Part shown: positions 16,903 to 25,120 of the stretch, piece after piece
Layout: every line of letters begins with the position of its first letter
Numbering within the stretch: the first letter of the stretch is position 1
From: Sediminicola arcticus
GTDB taxonomy: Bacteria > Bacteroidota > Bacteroidia > Flavobacteriales > Flavobacteriaceae
DNA length: 64,000 bases
Direction of reading: 5' to 3'
NCBI RefSeq assembly: GCF_040566695.1
Contig: NZ_JBEXAE010000010.1
Span: 1-64,000 of the forward strand
Program-made: the position numbers and the translations under genes
Notes under the pieces: generated by a model
Seen by the model: the letters and a program-made list of their open reading frames with translations, nothing else
Database searches by the model: none
What the model was told of the DNA's origin: nothing

Positions 16903-18714
16903 TTAGTCAAAAGTGTATCCATTAGCGGCTGCAACCTGATCAGCAATCTGGGTGCGTAAGGAAACCACGTTGGGTTGATTGGTATATTTGGTAAAACGTT
17001 TTAAGCCCATTAGCATCATGCGTTGTTCGTCACCTTCTGCAAAAGAAACGATAGCTTCTTTACCTTTTTGGATGATGATGTCTACTGCTGTGTATAGGTA
17101 CAATTTGGACATTGCTATTTGGGTGGCTTGGGCATTTTCCCCAAAACGTTTTGCATTCTTTTCGGTTCTTAAAAGTGTTGATTCTGCCATATAGATCTCT
17201 ATAAGTATATCTGAAGCTGACAGCATGATTTGTTGATGGTTTTCTAATTCTGGTCCATATTTCTGAACTGCGCCACCGGCAACCATCAAGAATACTTTTT
17301 TCAGTCTAGCTAACACATCTTTTTCCTCGGCGAATAGCTCGGAAAAATCAGGGGTTTCAAACGAAGGTATCCCCATGAGTTCTTCCCCTACTTTTGTAGC
17401 AGGGCCCAAAAGGTCAACTTGGCCTTTCATGGCTTTCTTAACTAACATTCCTACAGCCAACATACGGTTGATCTCGTTAGTTCCTTCGTATATTCGGGAA
17501 ATACGGGCATCCCTCCATGCCGATTCCATAGGAGTATCTGCAGAGAATCCCATTCCCCCAAATATTTGTATCCCTTCATCTGCTGTATTTTGGACGTCTT
17601 CTGAAACTGCTACTTTAAGAATGGAACATTCAATGGCATATTCTTCAACCCCTTTTAATTCAGCTTCTTGGTGTGAAGTACCTTCAGCCTCTCTTATAGC
17701 AATTCGATCTTCGATATTTTTTGCTGCCCTGTAGCTAGCTGATTCGTCTGCATAGCAATTAGTGGCCATATTCGCTATTTTCGCTTTTATAGCCCCAAAA
17801 TTGATGATTGGAGTGTTAAATTGGATACGTTCATTAGCATACTTAGTTGCCTCGCCAATCACTCTTCTTTGAGCATCTAAACAGGCAGCGGCTAGTTTTA
17901 TACGCCCCACATTTAGGGCGTTCATTGCTATTTTGAACCCATTACCTCTCGTTGAAAGCAAGTTTTCGACGGGTACTTTAGTCTCATTGAAAAACACCTG
18001 ACGGGTAGAAGAAGAATGTATCCCTAATTTCTTCTCTTCCTCCCCCATTGAAATACCATTACTTGGATCGTTTTCAACAATAAATCCAGTAATATTTTTA
18101 TCATTCTCGATACGGGCAAAAACAATGAACATATTACAGAATCCAGCATTTGAGATCCACATTTTCTGACCTGTAATGCTATAGTGCTTTCCATCTTCGG
18201 ACAAAACCGCTTTTGTCTTACCGGAATTGGCGTCTGAACCTGCTCCAGGCTCCGTAAGGCAATAGGCTCCAAACCATTCTCCTGAGGCTAATTTTGGAAC
18301 ATATTTTTGTTTTTGTTCCTCTGTTCCATATAAGGTAATTGGCATAGTTCCTATACCAGTATGGGCTCCAAATGCGGTACTAAAAGAACCAGAGGCTCCC
18401 GAAATATAATCGCAAACCAACATTGTGGAAACAAATCCCATTCCCATTCCGCCATAGGATTCTGGTACGGCAACGCTCAATAGGCCAAGTTCGCCTGCTT
18501 TTCGCATGCATTCCTCTGTAAAGGCATAATCTTTCTTTTCAAAACGCTCCCACTGTGTCCAAAGTTCTCTATCTACGAATTCCTTAGTGCTATCGCGCAT
18601 CATCTTCTGTTCCTCAGACAAATCCTCTAGGGTAAAAATATCATCGCAGTTTGTTTCTTTTACTAGGAATTGTCCTCCTCGTAATATTTCTTTTTTTATG
18701 GTTTCTGTACTCAT
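16903..18714 (-). CDS. Acyl-CoA dehydrogenase (FadE-type function)
   Basis: FAD enzyme for the first oxidation step of fatty acid beta-oxidation, 603 aa. The N-terminal and middle domains carry CLTEPGAGSDANSGKTKA and KMWISNAGFCNMFIVFARI, which are the flavin and substrate loops. The C-terminal helical domain has R-I-Y-E-G-T-N-E-I, where the usual catalytic glutamate region lies. About 150 extra C-terminal residues make it longer than short-chain dehydrogenases (about 380 aa) and similar to the long VLCAD/FadE-like forms common in Bacteroidota. It is the last gene of the operon, 69 bp after the thiolase gene, and is followed by the terminator at 16838. It presumably passes electrons to an electron-transfer flavoprotein encoded elsewhere. 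Chain-length preference is unknown. Confidence 0.92.
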   Translation of the reverse strand: MSTETIKKEILRGGQFLVKETNCDDIFTLEDLSEEQKMMRDSTKEFVDRELWTQWERFEKKDYAFTEECMRKAGELGLLSVAVPESYGGMGMGFVSTMLVCDYISGASGSFSTAFGAHTGIGTMPITLYGTEEQKQKYVPKLASGEWFGAYCLTEPGAGSDANSGKTKAVLSEDGKHYSITGQKMWISNAGFCNMFIVFARIENDKNITGFIVENDPSNGISMGEEEKKLGIHSSSTRQVFFNETKVPVENLLSTRGNGFKIAMNALNVGRIKLAAACLDAQRRVIGEATKYANERIQFNTPIINFGAIKAKIANMATNCYADESASYRAAKNIEDRIAIREAEGTSHQEAELKGVEEYAIECSILKVAVSEDVQNTADEGIQIFGGMGFSADTPMESAWRDARISRIYEGTNEINRMLAVGMLVKKAMKGQVDLLGPATKVGEELMGIPSFETPDFSELFAEEKDVLARLKKVFLMVAGGAVQKYGPELENHQQIMLSASDILIEIYMAESTLLRTEKNAKRFGENAQATQIAMSKLYLYTAVDIIIQKGKEAIVSFAEGDEQRMMLMGLKRFTKYTNQPNVVSLRTQIADQVAAANGYTFD

Positions 18715-18783
18715 GTTATTATGTTTTAAGTAAAAAGTGTTAGCCAGATCTTGAATAGGATCTTCAGCTACTATTTTGTTTTT

Positions 18784-19974
18784 CTAATTCAAAAATTCAA
18801 AAATCCCTGCAGCGCCTTGCCCAGTTCCAACGCACATGGTTACCATACCATATTTTCCCTTCATGTTTCGCTTGCGCATTTCATCAAATAACTGTACAGA
18901 AAGCTTGGCACCTGTGCACCCTAATGGATGACCTAGTGCAATGGCTCCACCGTTTACATTTACGATGTCTTGATTAAGTTTTAATTCTCTAATGACTGCT
19001 AAAGATTGGGAAGCAAAAGCCTCGTTTAACTCTATCAACTCAATATCTTCTTGTTTTAAACCCGCTTGCTTAAGAGCTTTTGGAATTGCTTTTACCGGTC
19101 CTATTCCCATAATTCTAGGTTCTACTCCGGCAGCAGCGTAATTCACTAATCTGGCTATAGGTTCTAAATTAAGTTCTTTCACCATTTCCTCGCTCATGAT
19201 AAGGACAAAGGCGGCACCATCGCTCATTTGGGAAGAGTTTCCAGCAGTTACCGAACCGTTGGCAGCAAAAACTGGCCTTAACTTACCTAAAACAGCCAAA
19301 GAAGTATCTGCCCTTGGGCCCTCATCCTTGGTTACTGTGTAGGAACTAGTTTCTTTTTTTCCATTTGCATTAACAAACGTATGCTCTATGTTAATAGGGA
19401 CTATTTGTTCCTTGAAACGGTCTTCTGCTTGAGCCTTTAAGGCTTTCATGTGCGAATTGTAAGCGAACTGATCCTGATCCTCCCGGGACACTTTAAATTG
19501 TTCTGCTACAGCCTCTGCAGTAAGTCCCATACCCCAATAATAATCTTCGTGTCCTGCTTTGGCCACTGAATAATCTGGAGTAGGCTTGTAGCCGCCCATG
19601 GGAATGTAACTCATACTTTCTGCTCCACCTGCTATAATGCAGTCGGCCATTCCAGATTGTATTTTTGCTGTGGCAATACCGATGGTTTCTATTCCTGAAG
19701 CGCAATATCTATTTACAGTAACCCCTGGAACGTCATCTATGTTCAATCCCATAAGAGAAATTAGTCGGGCTACATTGAGACCTTGTTCGGCTTCAGGCAT
19801 GGCGTTTCCAACGATTACGTCATCTATTCGTTTTTTATCTAGTTGAGGTACCTCTTTCATCATATGTTCGATGGTTTCCGCGGCCAATTCATCTGGTCTT
19901 TTGAATCGGAATACGCCTTTTGGTGCTTTCCCAACTGCTGTTCTGTAGGCTTTAACTATATATGCTGTTTTCAT
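18784..19974 (-). CDS. fadA: Acetyl-CoA C-acyltransferase (3-ketoacyl-CoA thiolase)
   Basis: Thiolase that cleaves 3-ketoacyl-CoA to acetyl-CoA plus a shortened acyl-CoA. All catalytic residues are present: nucleophile C91 in NRYCASG, H349 in GHPLGCTGA and C381 in CVGTGQGAAG. At 396 aa it has full family length with a start directly at the first beta-strand. It lies 72 bp after the FadB-like gene and 69 bp before the acyl-CoA dehydrogenase gene, so it completes the beta-oxidation set. A biosynthetic thiolase role is less likely in this context. Confidence 0.94.
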   Translation of the reverse strand: MKTAYIVKAYRTAVGKAPKGVFRFKRPDELAAETIEHMMKEVPQLDKKRIDDVIVGNAMPEAEQGLNVARLISLMGLNIDDVPGVTVNRYCASGIETIGIATAKIQSGMADCIIAGGAESMSYIPMGGYKPTPDYSVAKAGHEDYYWGMGLTAEAVAEQFKVSREDQDQFAYNSHMKALKAQAEDRFKEQIVPINIEHTFVNANGKKETSSYTVTKDEGPRADTSLAVLGKLRPVFAANGSVTAGNSSQMSDGAAFVLIMSEEMVKELNLEPIARLVNYAAAGVEPRIMGIGPVKAIPKALKQAGLKQEDIELIELNEAFASQSLAVIRELKLNQDIVNVNGGAIALGHPLGCTGAKLSVQLFDEMRKRNMKGKYGMVTMCVGTGQGAAGIFEFLN

Positions 19975-20046
19975 TTATTTTATTTTTTGAAGTTAATTTT
20001 AAAGTAAAGGTTACCCCCATGATACTTTATATCTCACTTCCCAGTG

Positions 20047-22455
20047 TTAGTTTCTAAGTGGTTTTCCAGTTTTTAACATGTGTTGGATTCGTTCTAAGGT
20101 TTTGCGCTCCGTGCACAGGGATAAGAAGGCTTCACGTTCCAAATCTAATAAGTATTGCTCACTCACCATAGTTGCTTCGGATAAGTCACCTCCCGCCATC
20201 ACATAGGCCAATTTATTGGCAATTTTTCTATCGTGTTCAGAAATATAGTTACCAGCTTGCATAGCGTCTGTTCCCACTAAAAACATTCCTAAAGCTTGTT
20301 TACCCAATACCTTTACATCGGTGCGTTTTGGAGGTTGCGTATACCCAGTTTCCGCCATAAGTTTTGCATATGCTTTAGCAGTAGCAATTTGCCGGTCTTT
20401 ATTTACCACAATTACATCTTTCCCTTTTTGAAGAATTCCCAAATCAAAGGCTTCGTAAGCTGAAGTAGAAACTTTTGCCATACCGATGGTCAAGAAATAT
20501 TCTTGTAGAACATTTAATTCTACATCGTTTTTTCTGAAAATATCAGATGCTCTAAGGGCCATTTCTTTGGAACCACCACCACCAGGGATGACACCTACAC
20601 CAAACTCAACCAATCCCATATACGTTTCAGCAGCGGCCACTACCATATCTGCGTGTAATGAAATTTCGCAGCCTCCTCCCAATGTCATACCGTGGGGTGC
20701 TGCTACCGTTGGGATAGATGAATAGCGCATACGCATCATGGTATCCTGGAACATTTTTATAGCCATGTTCAATTCATCATATTCTTGCTCTACGGCCATC
20801 ATGAATATCATTCCGATATTTGCACCTACAGAAAAATTGGCGGCCTGATTTCCAACCACCAGACCCTGGAAATCTTTTTCAGCAAGATCGATGCCCTTAT
20901 TAAGACCAGCCAAAACATCTCCTCCTATGGTATTCATCTTGGATTGGAATTCCACATTTAGAATACCATCTCCTATATCCTCTATTACTACCCCACTATT
21001 TTTAAATACTTCCTTGGTCTTACGAATGTTGTCCAATATGATAAAGGCATCTTGACCTGGAATCTTTTCAATAGCTTTTTTAGGAATGTCGTAGTAATAG
21101 GTAGATCCGTCTTTTACAGCGTAAAATGAAGTTGAGCCAGCAGCTATCATTTCATCAATCCATGCAGCAGGTTCTAAGCCTTCTGCTTTGATCATTTCTA
21201 ATCCTTTTTCCAATCCTACTGCATCCCATATTTGGAAAGGACCGTGTTCCCAGCCAAAACCAGCCTTCATGGCATCATCAATTTTATAAAGCTCATCGGT
21301 GATCTCAGGAATTCTATGAGATACATAAGCAAATAAGGCAGCAAAAGTTTTTCTATAAAATTCACCTGCTTTATCCTTACCACCAACCAATACCTTGAAC
21401 CTGTCCACAACCTTATCTACAGTCTTGGTTAATTCTAAGGTAGCGAAACTTGCCCTTTTATTAGCTCTATACTCTAAAGTGTTTAGGTCTAATGTCTTAA
21501 TTTCACTAGATCCATCGGCGTTTCTTATCTTACTATAAAAACCTTGGCCAGTTTTGCTTCCCAACCAATTATTTTTCATCATAGTGTCTATGAAGTCAGG
21601 AAGTTTAAAAAGTTCCAAACGCTCATCTTTTTTGCAATTCTCGTAAATTCCATTGGACACATGTACTAAAGTGTCTAAACCAACAACGTCTACTGTTCGG
21701 AAGGTGGCAGATTTAGGTCGACCTATAACAGGACCGGTTAATTTATCAACTTCTTCTACGGTAAGGTCCATTTCCTTGACCATATGAAACAAACTCTGTA
21801 TACTGAAAATACCAATTCTATTACCAATAAATGCAGGAGTATCCTTGGCAACCACCGATGTCTTTCCTAGGAATTTTTCTCCATACCCATTAAGGAAATC
21901 CAATACTTCTGGAGAAGTTTGTGGACCAGGAATAATTTCAAATAATTTTAAATATCGCGCAGGATTAAAAAAGTGGGTGCCACAGAAGTGTTTCTGGAAA
22001 TCATCACTTCTTCCGTCACTCATAAATTTGATTGGAATTCCAGAGGTGTTGGAAGTAATCAACGTTCCAGGAGTTCTGTATTTTTCCAAATCCTCAAATA
22101 CCTTCTTTTTGATATCCAGCCTTTCAACTACCACTTCAATAATCCAGTCTACTTGGCCTACCATAGCGATATCATCCTCAAGATTTCCTGTTTGGATTCG
22201 ATTTGCGAAATCTTGGTGATAAATAGGAGATGGTTTTGACTTTAAAGAAGCCGTTAAAGAATCGTTCACGAGTCTATTGCGAACCATTTTGTCTTTTAAG
22301 CTTAATCCTTTAGCTTTTTCCTTATCGGTTAATTCTCTTGGTACAATATCCAATAACAATACTTGTACACCAATATTTGCAAAATGGCAAGCAATGCCGC
22401 TTCCCATTATACCCGAGCCAATTACCGCTATTTTTTTTATATGTTTGTTCATCAA
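20047..22455 (-). CDS. fadB: Bifunctional 3-hydroxyacyl-CoA dehydrogenase/enoyl-CoA hydratase
   Basis: Multifunctional beta-oxidation enzyme of 802 aa. The NAD-dependent 3-hydroxyacyl-CoA dehydrogenase comes first (Rossmann IAVIGSGIMGSGIA at residues 8-21; GTHFFNPARYLKLFEI; C-terminal 3HCDH repeats to about residue 470). A crotonase domain follows, with MTLGGGCEISLHAD and GLVEFGVGVIPGGGG supplying the oxyanion hole and the two catalytic glutamates. This order is the reverse of E. coli FadB (hydratase first) and is the form usual in Bacteroidota. The gene starts 12 bp after the MarR-family regulator stop, so the two are co-transcribed. The symbol denotes function rather than identical architecture. 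Confidence 0.92.
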   Translation of the reverse strand: MMNKHIKKIAVIGSGIMGSGIACHFANIGVQVLLLDIVPRELTDKEKAKGLSLKDKMVRNRLVNDSLTASLKSKPSPIYHQDFANRIQTGNLEDDIAMVGQVDWIIEVVVERLDIKKKVFEDLEKYRTPGTLITSNTSGIPIKFMSDGRSDDFQKHFCGTHFFNPARYLKLFEIIPGPQTSPEVLDFLNGYGEKFLGKTSVVAKDTPAFIGNRIGIFSIQSLFHMVKEMDLTVEEVDKLTGPVIGRPKSATFRTVDVVGLDTLVHVSNGIYENCKKDERLELFKLPDFIDTMMKNNWLGSKTGQGFYSKIRNADGSSEIKTLDLNTLEYRANKRASFATLELTKTVDKVVDRFKVLVGGKDKAGEFYRKTFAALFAYVSHRIPEITDELYKIDDAMKAGFGWEHGPFQIWDAVGLEKGLEMIKAEGLEPAAWIDEMIAAGSTSFYAVKDGSTYYYDIPKKAIEKIPGQDAFIILDNIRKTKEVFKNSGVVIEDIGDGILNVEFQSKMNTIGGDVLAGLNKGIDLAEKDFQGLVVGNQAANFSVGANIGMIFMMAVEQEYDELNMAIKMFQDTMMRMRYSSIPTVAAPHGMTLGGGCEISLHADMVVAAAETYMGLVEFGVGVIPGGGGSKEMALRASDIFRKNDVELNVLQEYFLTIGMAKVSTSAYEAFDLGILQKGKDVIVVNKDRQIATAKAYAKLMAETGYTQPPKRTDVKVLGKQALGMFLVGTDAMQAGNYISEHDRKIANKLAYVMAGGDLSEATMVSEQYLLDLEREAFLSLCTERKTLERIQHMLKTGKPLRN

Positions 22456-22467
22456 TAATTAGAATTA

Positions 22468-22917
22468 TTAGGTTGTTGAATTTTTTATATAGATCTTTTT
22501 TTCGGCTATTAATTTGTTGATTTTTTCGGTTACCTCAAAAAAGTGTTGTAGTTTTTCGTTTGGGATATTAAGCTTTAAAACCTCATTAAAGCGCATGACT
22601 ACCTCTTTAGATAATTTTCTTTTTTCTAAGCCCAAGGCGGTCAAGTGTATAAGAACTCCTCTCCCGTCATCTGGATTCGGTTTCCTTTCTATAAATCCTT
22701 TGTCTTCAATACTCTTTATTATTCTAGAAAGTGAGGTTGCTTCCATACCCATTTTAGGTCCCAAGGCAGTGGAAGGAGTCCCTGTTTTTGGATCTATGCT
22801 AAGCAGAGTAAAGCCTATAGCCATCGTAGTGTCATAGTTTTTGGCCTCTTCATTATACATTTTAGTGACTGCTTGCCAAGTAGCCCTTAGTGCATAATCA
22901 GCGGTAATATCCTTCAT
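22468..22917 (-). CDS. MarR family transcriptional regulator of the beta-oxidation operon
   Basis: Winged-helix DNA-binding dimer of 149 aa. The MarR fold is seen in the recognition-helix region MGMEATSLSRIIKSIEDKGF, followed by the wing ERKPNPDDGRGVLIHLT. It is the first gene of the transcript that continues into fadB (12-bp gap), fadA and fadE, which strongly suggests it controls fatty-acid degradation. A perfect 38-bp palindrome overlaps its promoter, consistent with autoregulation. The effector is probably a fatty acid or acyl-CoA; this is inference from context. Codon and base use match its neighbours. Confidence 0.9.
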   Translation of the reverse strand: MKDITADYALRATWQAVTKMYNEEAKNYDTTMAIGFTLLSIDPKTGTPSTALGPKMGMEATSLSRIIKSIEDKGFIERKPNPDDGRGVLIHLTALGLEKRKLSKEVVMRFNEVLKLNIPNEKLQHFFEVTEKINKLIAEKKIYIKNSTT

Positions 22918-22936
22918 TTTCTTTTAAATAGATATC

Positions 22937-22944
22937 CAAATATA
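22937..22944 (-). promoter_or_regulatory. -7 box of the marR-fad operon promoter
   Basis: Reads TATATTTG on the minus strand, an exact match to the Bacteroidota TAnnTTTG box, 20 bp upstream of the marR start. The -33 region falls inside the adjacent palindrome, so a bound repressor would block RNA polymerase. Confidence 0.6.
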
Positions 22945-22980
22945 ATAAAATTTATTATGCATGCATAATAAATTTTATTA
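22943..22980. promoter_or_regulatory. Perfect 38-bp palindrome, probable MarR operator
   Basis: Every one of 19 base pairs matches around the centre TGCA|TGCA (22961/22962); the core reads TTATTATGCATGCATAATAA. It begins 26 bp upstream of the marR start and overlaps the -7 box and the -33 region of its promoter. MarR dimers bind such palindromes. Use as an operator is inferred. It has no T tract of its own and is unlikely to be a terminator, since a separate terminator lies at 23004. Confidence 0.75.
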
Positions 22981-23003
22981 AAATATATAAAATGAAGGGT
23001 AAA

Positions 23004-23030
23004 AAATACCCCAAAGGAATTGGGGTATTT
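23004..23030 (-). terminator. Terminator after the acyl-CoA ligase gene
   Basis: AAATACCCCAA / TTGGGGTATTT stem of 11 bp with a 5-base loop and a minus-strand T run. It lies 11 bp past the ligase stop and separates that gene from the marR operon. Confidence 0.8.
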
Positions 23031-23041
23031 AGATATTAAAT

Positions 23042-24850
23042 TTAACGGACATCTGGATTACCATAGATATCATAATAAAGTTTCAAATACTTTTCCTTAA
23101 TTATTTTTCGCTTTAATTTTAATGTGGGTGTGAGATGGCCTTCTTCAATGGTCCATGCATCTGGAGTCAGACGGAATTGTTTTACTTTTTCCCATTTGGC
23201 AAAATGTTCATTTGCTAAGTCTACCTCTTCTTGAAATCGTTCAATAACTTTATCATTTTTGACCAATTCTTTATTATCGCCAACATGAACGTCGTGTATC
23301 TTTGCCCAATTTTTAATAAATTCAAAATCTGGCTGTATTAGGGCTGCTGGCATTTTTTCACCTTCACCTACCACCATAATTTGTTCAATAAAGCGTGACT
23401 GTTTAAACCTATTTTCTAAAAGCTGTGGCGCAACATATTTTCCGCCAGAGGTTTTAAACATTTCTTTTTTCCGATCGGTAATTTTTAAGAATCCCTCTGC
23501 GTCCAATTCCCCAATGTCCCCAGTATGGAAATATCCATCAATTAGTACTTCATTTGTTTTTTCAGTTTCTTTATAATAGCCAAGCATAATCTGAGGACCT
23601 CTAACACAGATTTCTCCATCTGGGGCAATTTTCACTTCGGTACGTTCTATCAACTTGCCAACGGTACCTACCTTAAAACCGCCATTACGCATATCGTTTA
23701 CAGCGATAATAGGGGAGGTTTCTGTAAGGCCATACCCTTCCATAACACCCATTTCAGCGGCATTGAAAATACGGGCCAATCGTGGTTGTAACGCGGCACT
23801 ACCGGAGCCTATGAGATATAAATTTCCCCCAAGTCCTGCTTTCCATTTGCTAAAGATAAGTTTGCGAGCCAACGCTAATTTTTGCTCATAAAACCATCCA
23901 TTTTGTCCGTAGGGCTGGTATTTCAGGCCAACTTCAACAGCCCAGAAAAATAGTTTCTTTTTAATACCACTCAGTTCTGCTCCTTTAGCAATTATTTTGT
24001 CGTAAACCTTTTCTAATAATCTGGGAACCGCAGTCATAACATGAGGCTCAGTCTCTTTTAAGTTTTCGCTGATCTTATCCATGGATTCTGCAAAATAGAT
24101 GCTAACTCCTCTGTATTGGTAGATGTACATAATCATTCGTTCGTAAATGTGACAAACAGGAAGAAAACTTAATGCTTTAGTTTGTCCATCAAGAATAGGC
24201 AATCGTTTTGAACTTTCCATTGCATTGCTGACAACGTTGTCATGGGACAACATAACACCCTTAGGCCTTCCTGTGGTTCCTGAGGTATATATCAAGGTGG
24301 CAAGGTCATCAGGCTGTACCGCGGCTTTAATGGCTTCAACCTCTGCTTGGTTGGACGTATCTGCACCCATTTCCAAAATTTCGTTCCAGTTTTTGCAATC
24401 TGATAAGGCATCAAAGGAATAAACATCTAGTAAATGGGGTGTATCTGCTTCTACCGCCTTTATTTTATCATACACCTCTATACAAGAAACAAAACAATAT
24501 TTTGCCTCTGAATGATTCAGCACATATTTATAATCCTCTTCCGAAATAGTAGGATAAATAGGCACATTTTGTGCGCCCAGTTGGAGAATTCCAATATCCA
24601 TGATATTCCATTCCGTCCTATTACTTAAAGAAATTACGGCGATCTTATCGTTGGGTTTTACGCCCAATCTTAAGAGAGCACGACTAACCATATTGGCCTT
24701 ATCGATATATTCTTGAGTAGAGGTGGAGATCCAATTACCATCATATTTGGTAATTAATGACTTTTCTAAGTTAAATTTCTCTAATTGATAATATGGAAAA
24801 TCAAAAAGGCGCGTGACTGTTTGCATATTTTTATCTAAACGTAGCGCCAA
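23042..24850 (-). CDS. Long-chain fatty acid-CoA ligase (AMP-forming)
   Basis: Activates fatty acids to acyl-CoA with ATP, feeding beta-oxidation. The adenylate-forming fold is shown by the P-loop-like LIYTSGTTGRPKGVMLSH, by GYGLTETSP, by GEICVRGPQIMLGYYKE and by HTGDIGELDAEGFLKITDRKK. The late lysine region is LTPTLKLKRKII. Length 602 aa suits the bacterial long-chain AMP-ligase class (FAA1/FadD15-like). The start is either 24850 or the internal Met at 24826 (MQTVTRLFDFPYYQ); the first eight residues look less conserved. It has its own terminator and so is a separate unit beside the marR-fad operon, on the same strand. It may share the regulator, but I see no copy of the 38-bp palindrome at its promoter. 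Confidence 0.92.
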   Translation of the reverse strand: MALRLDKNMQTVTRLFDFPYYQLEKFNLEKSLITKYDGNWISTSTQEYIDKANMVSRALLRLGVKPNDKIAVISLSNRTEWNIMDIGILQLGAQNVPIYPTISEEDYKYVLNHSEAKYCFVSCIEVYDKIKAVEADTPHLLDVYSFDALSDCKNWNEILEMGADTSNQAEVEAIKAAVQPDDLATLIYTSGTTGRPKGVMLSHDNVVSNAMESSKRLPILDGQTKALSFLPVCHIYERMIMYIYQYRGVSIYFAESMDKISENLKETEPHVMTAVPRLLEKVYDKIIAKGAELSGIKKKLFFWAVEVGLKYQPYGQNGWFYEQKLALARKLIFSKWKAGLGGNLYLIGSGSAALQPRLARIFNAAEMGVMEGYGLTETSPIIAVNDMRNGGFKVGTVGKLIERTEVKIAPDGEICVRGPQIMLGYYKETEKTNEVLIDGYFHTGDIGELDAEGFLKITDRKKEMFKTSGGKYVAPQLLENRFKQSRFIEQIMVVGEGEKMPAALIQPDFEFIKNWAKIHDVHVGDNKELVKNDKVIERFQEEVDLANEHFAKWEKVKQFRLTPDAWTIEEGHLTPTLKLKRKIIKEKYLKLYYDIYGNPDVR

Positions 24851-24993
24851 AATAAGAAAAGGGAATGGTATTTTAAAATGATATTCCCATTAAAAATGTT
24901 ATAATATTAATGAATTCCTAGTTTTCAGCTGTTGTAAATACGAAAAATATATACACTGGTATTTTTTAAGGGATTAAACTTGAGGTAATTATA

Positions 24994-25019
24994 AAAAAAA
25001 AGAGATGCCTCTTTTTTTT
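24994..25019. terminator. Possible AT-rich hairpin between purL and the ligase gene
   Basis: A-rich AAAAAAAGAG / CTCTTTTTTT arms around ATGC give a 11-bp stem with T runs in both directions. It lies downstream of purL, after the stronger terminator at 25057. Confidence 0.45.
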
Positions 25020-25056
25020 ATTGAACACTATTTTTTGATCATAAAATGTATCAAAT

Positions 25057-25088
25057 AAAAAGACCAACGCATAAAAATTGGTCTTTTT
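25057..25088 (-). terminator. purL terminator
   Basis: AAAAAGACCAA / TTGGTCTTTTT stem of 11 bp with a 10-base loop, 32 bp past the purL stop, giving a U tract on the minus strand. Confidence 0.75.
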
Positions 25089-25120
25089 AACTGCATTCGT
25101 ATCCATTACAATGGGCTTAT

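Noticed and set aside
22943..22980. Palindrome as a transcription terminator
   Set aside because: It is AT-rich without a T tract of its own, lies over a promoter, and the ligase gene already has a good terminator at 23004.
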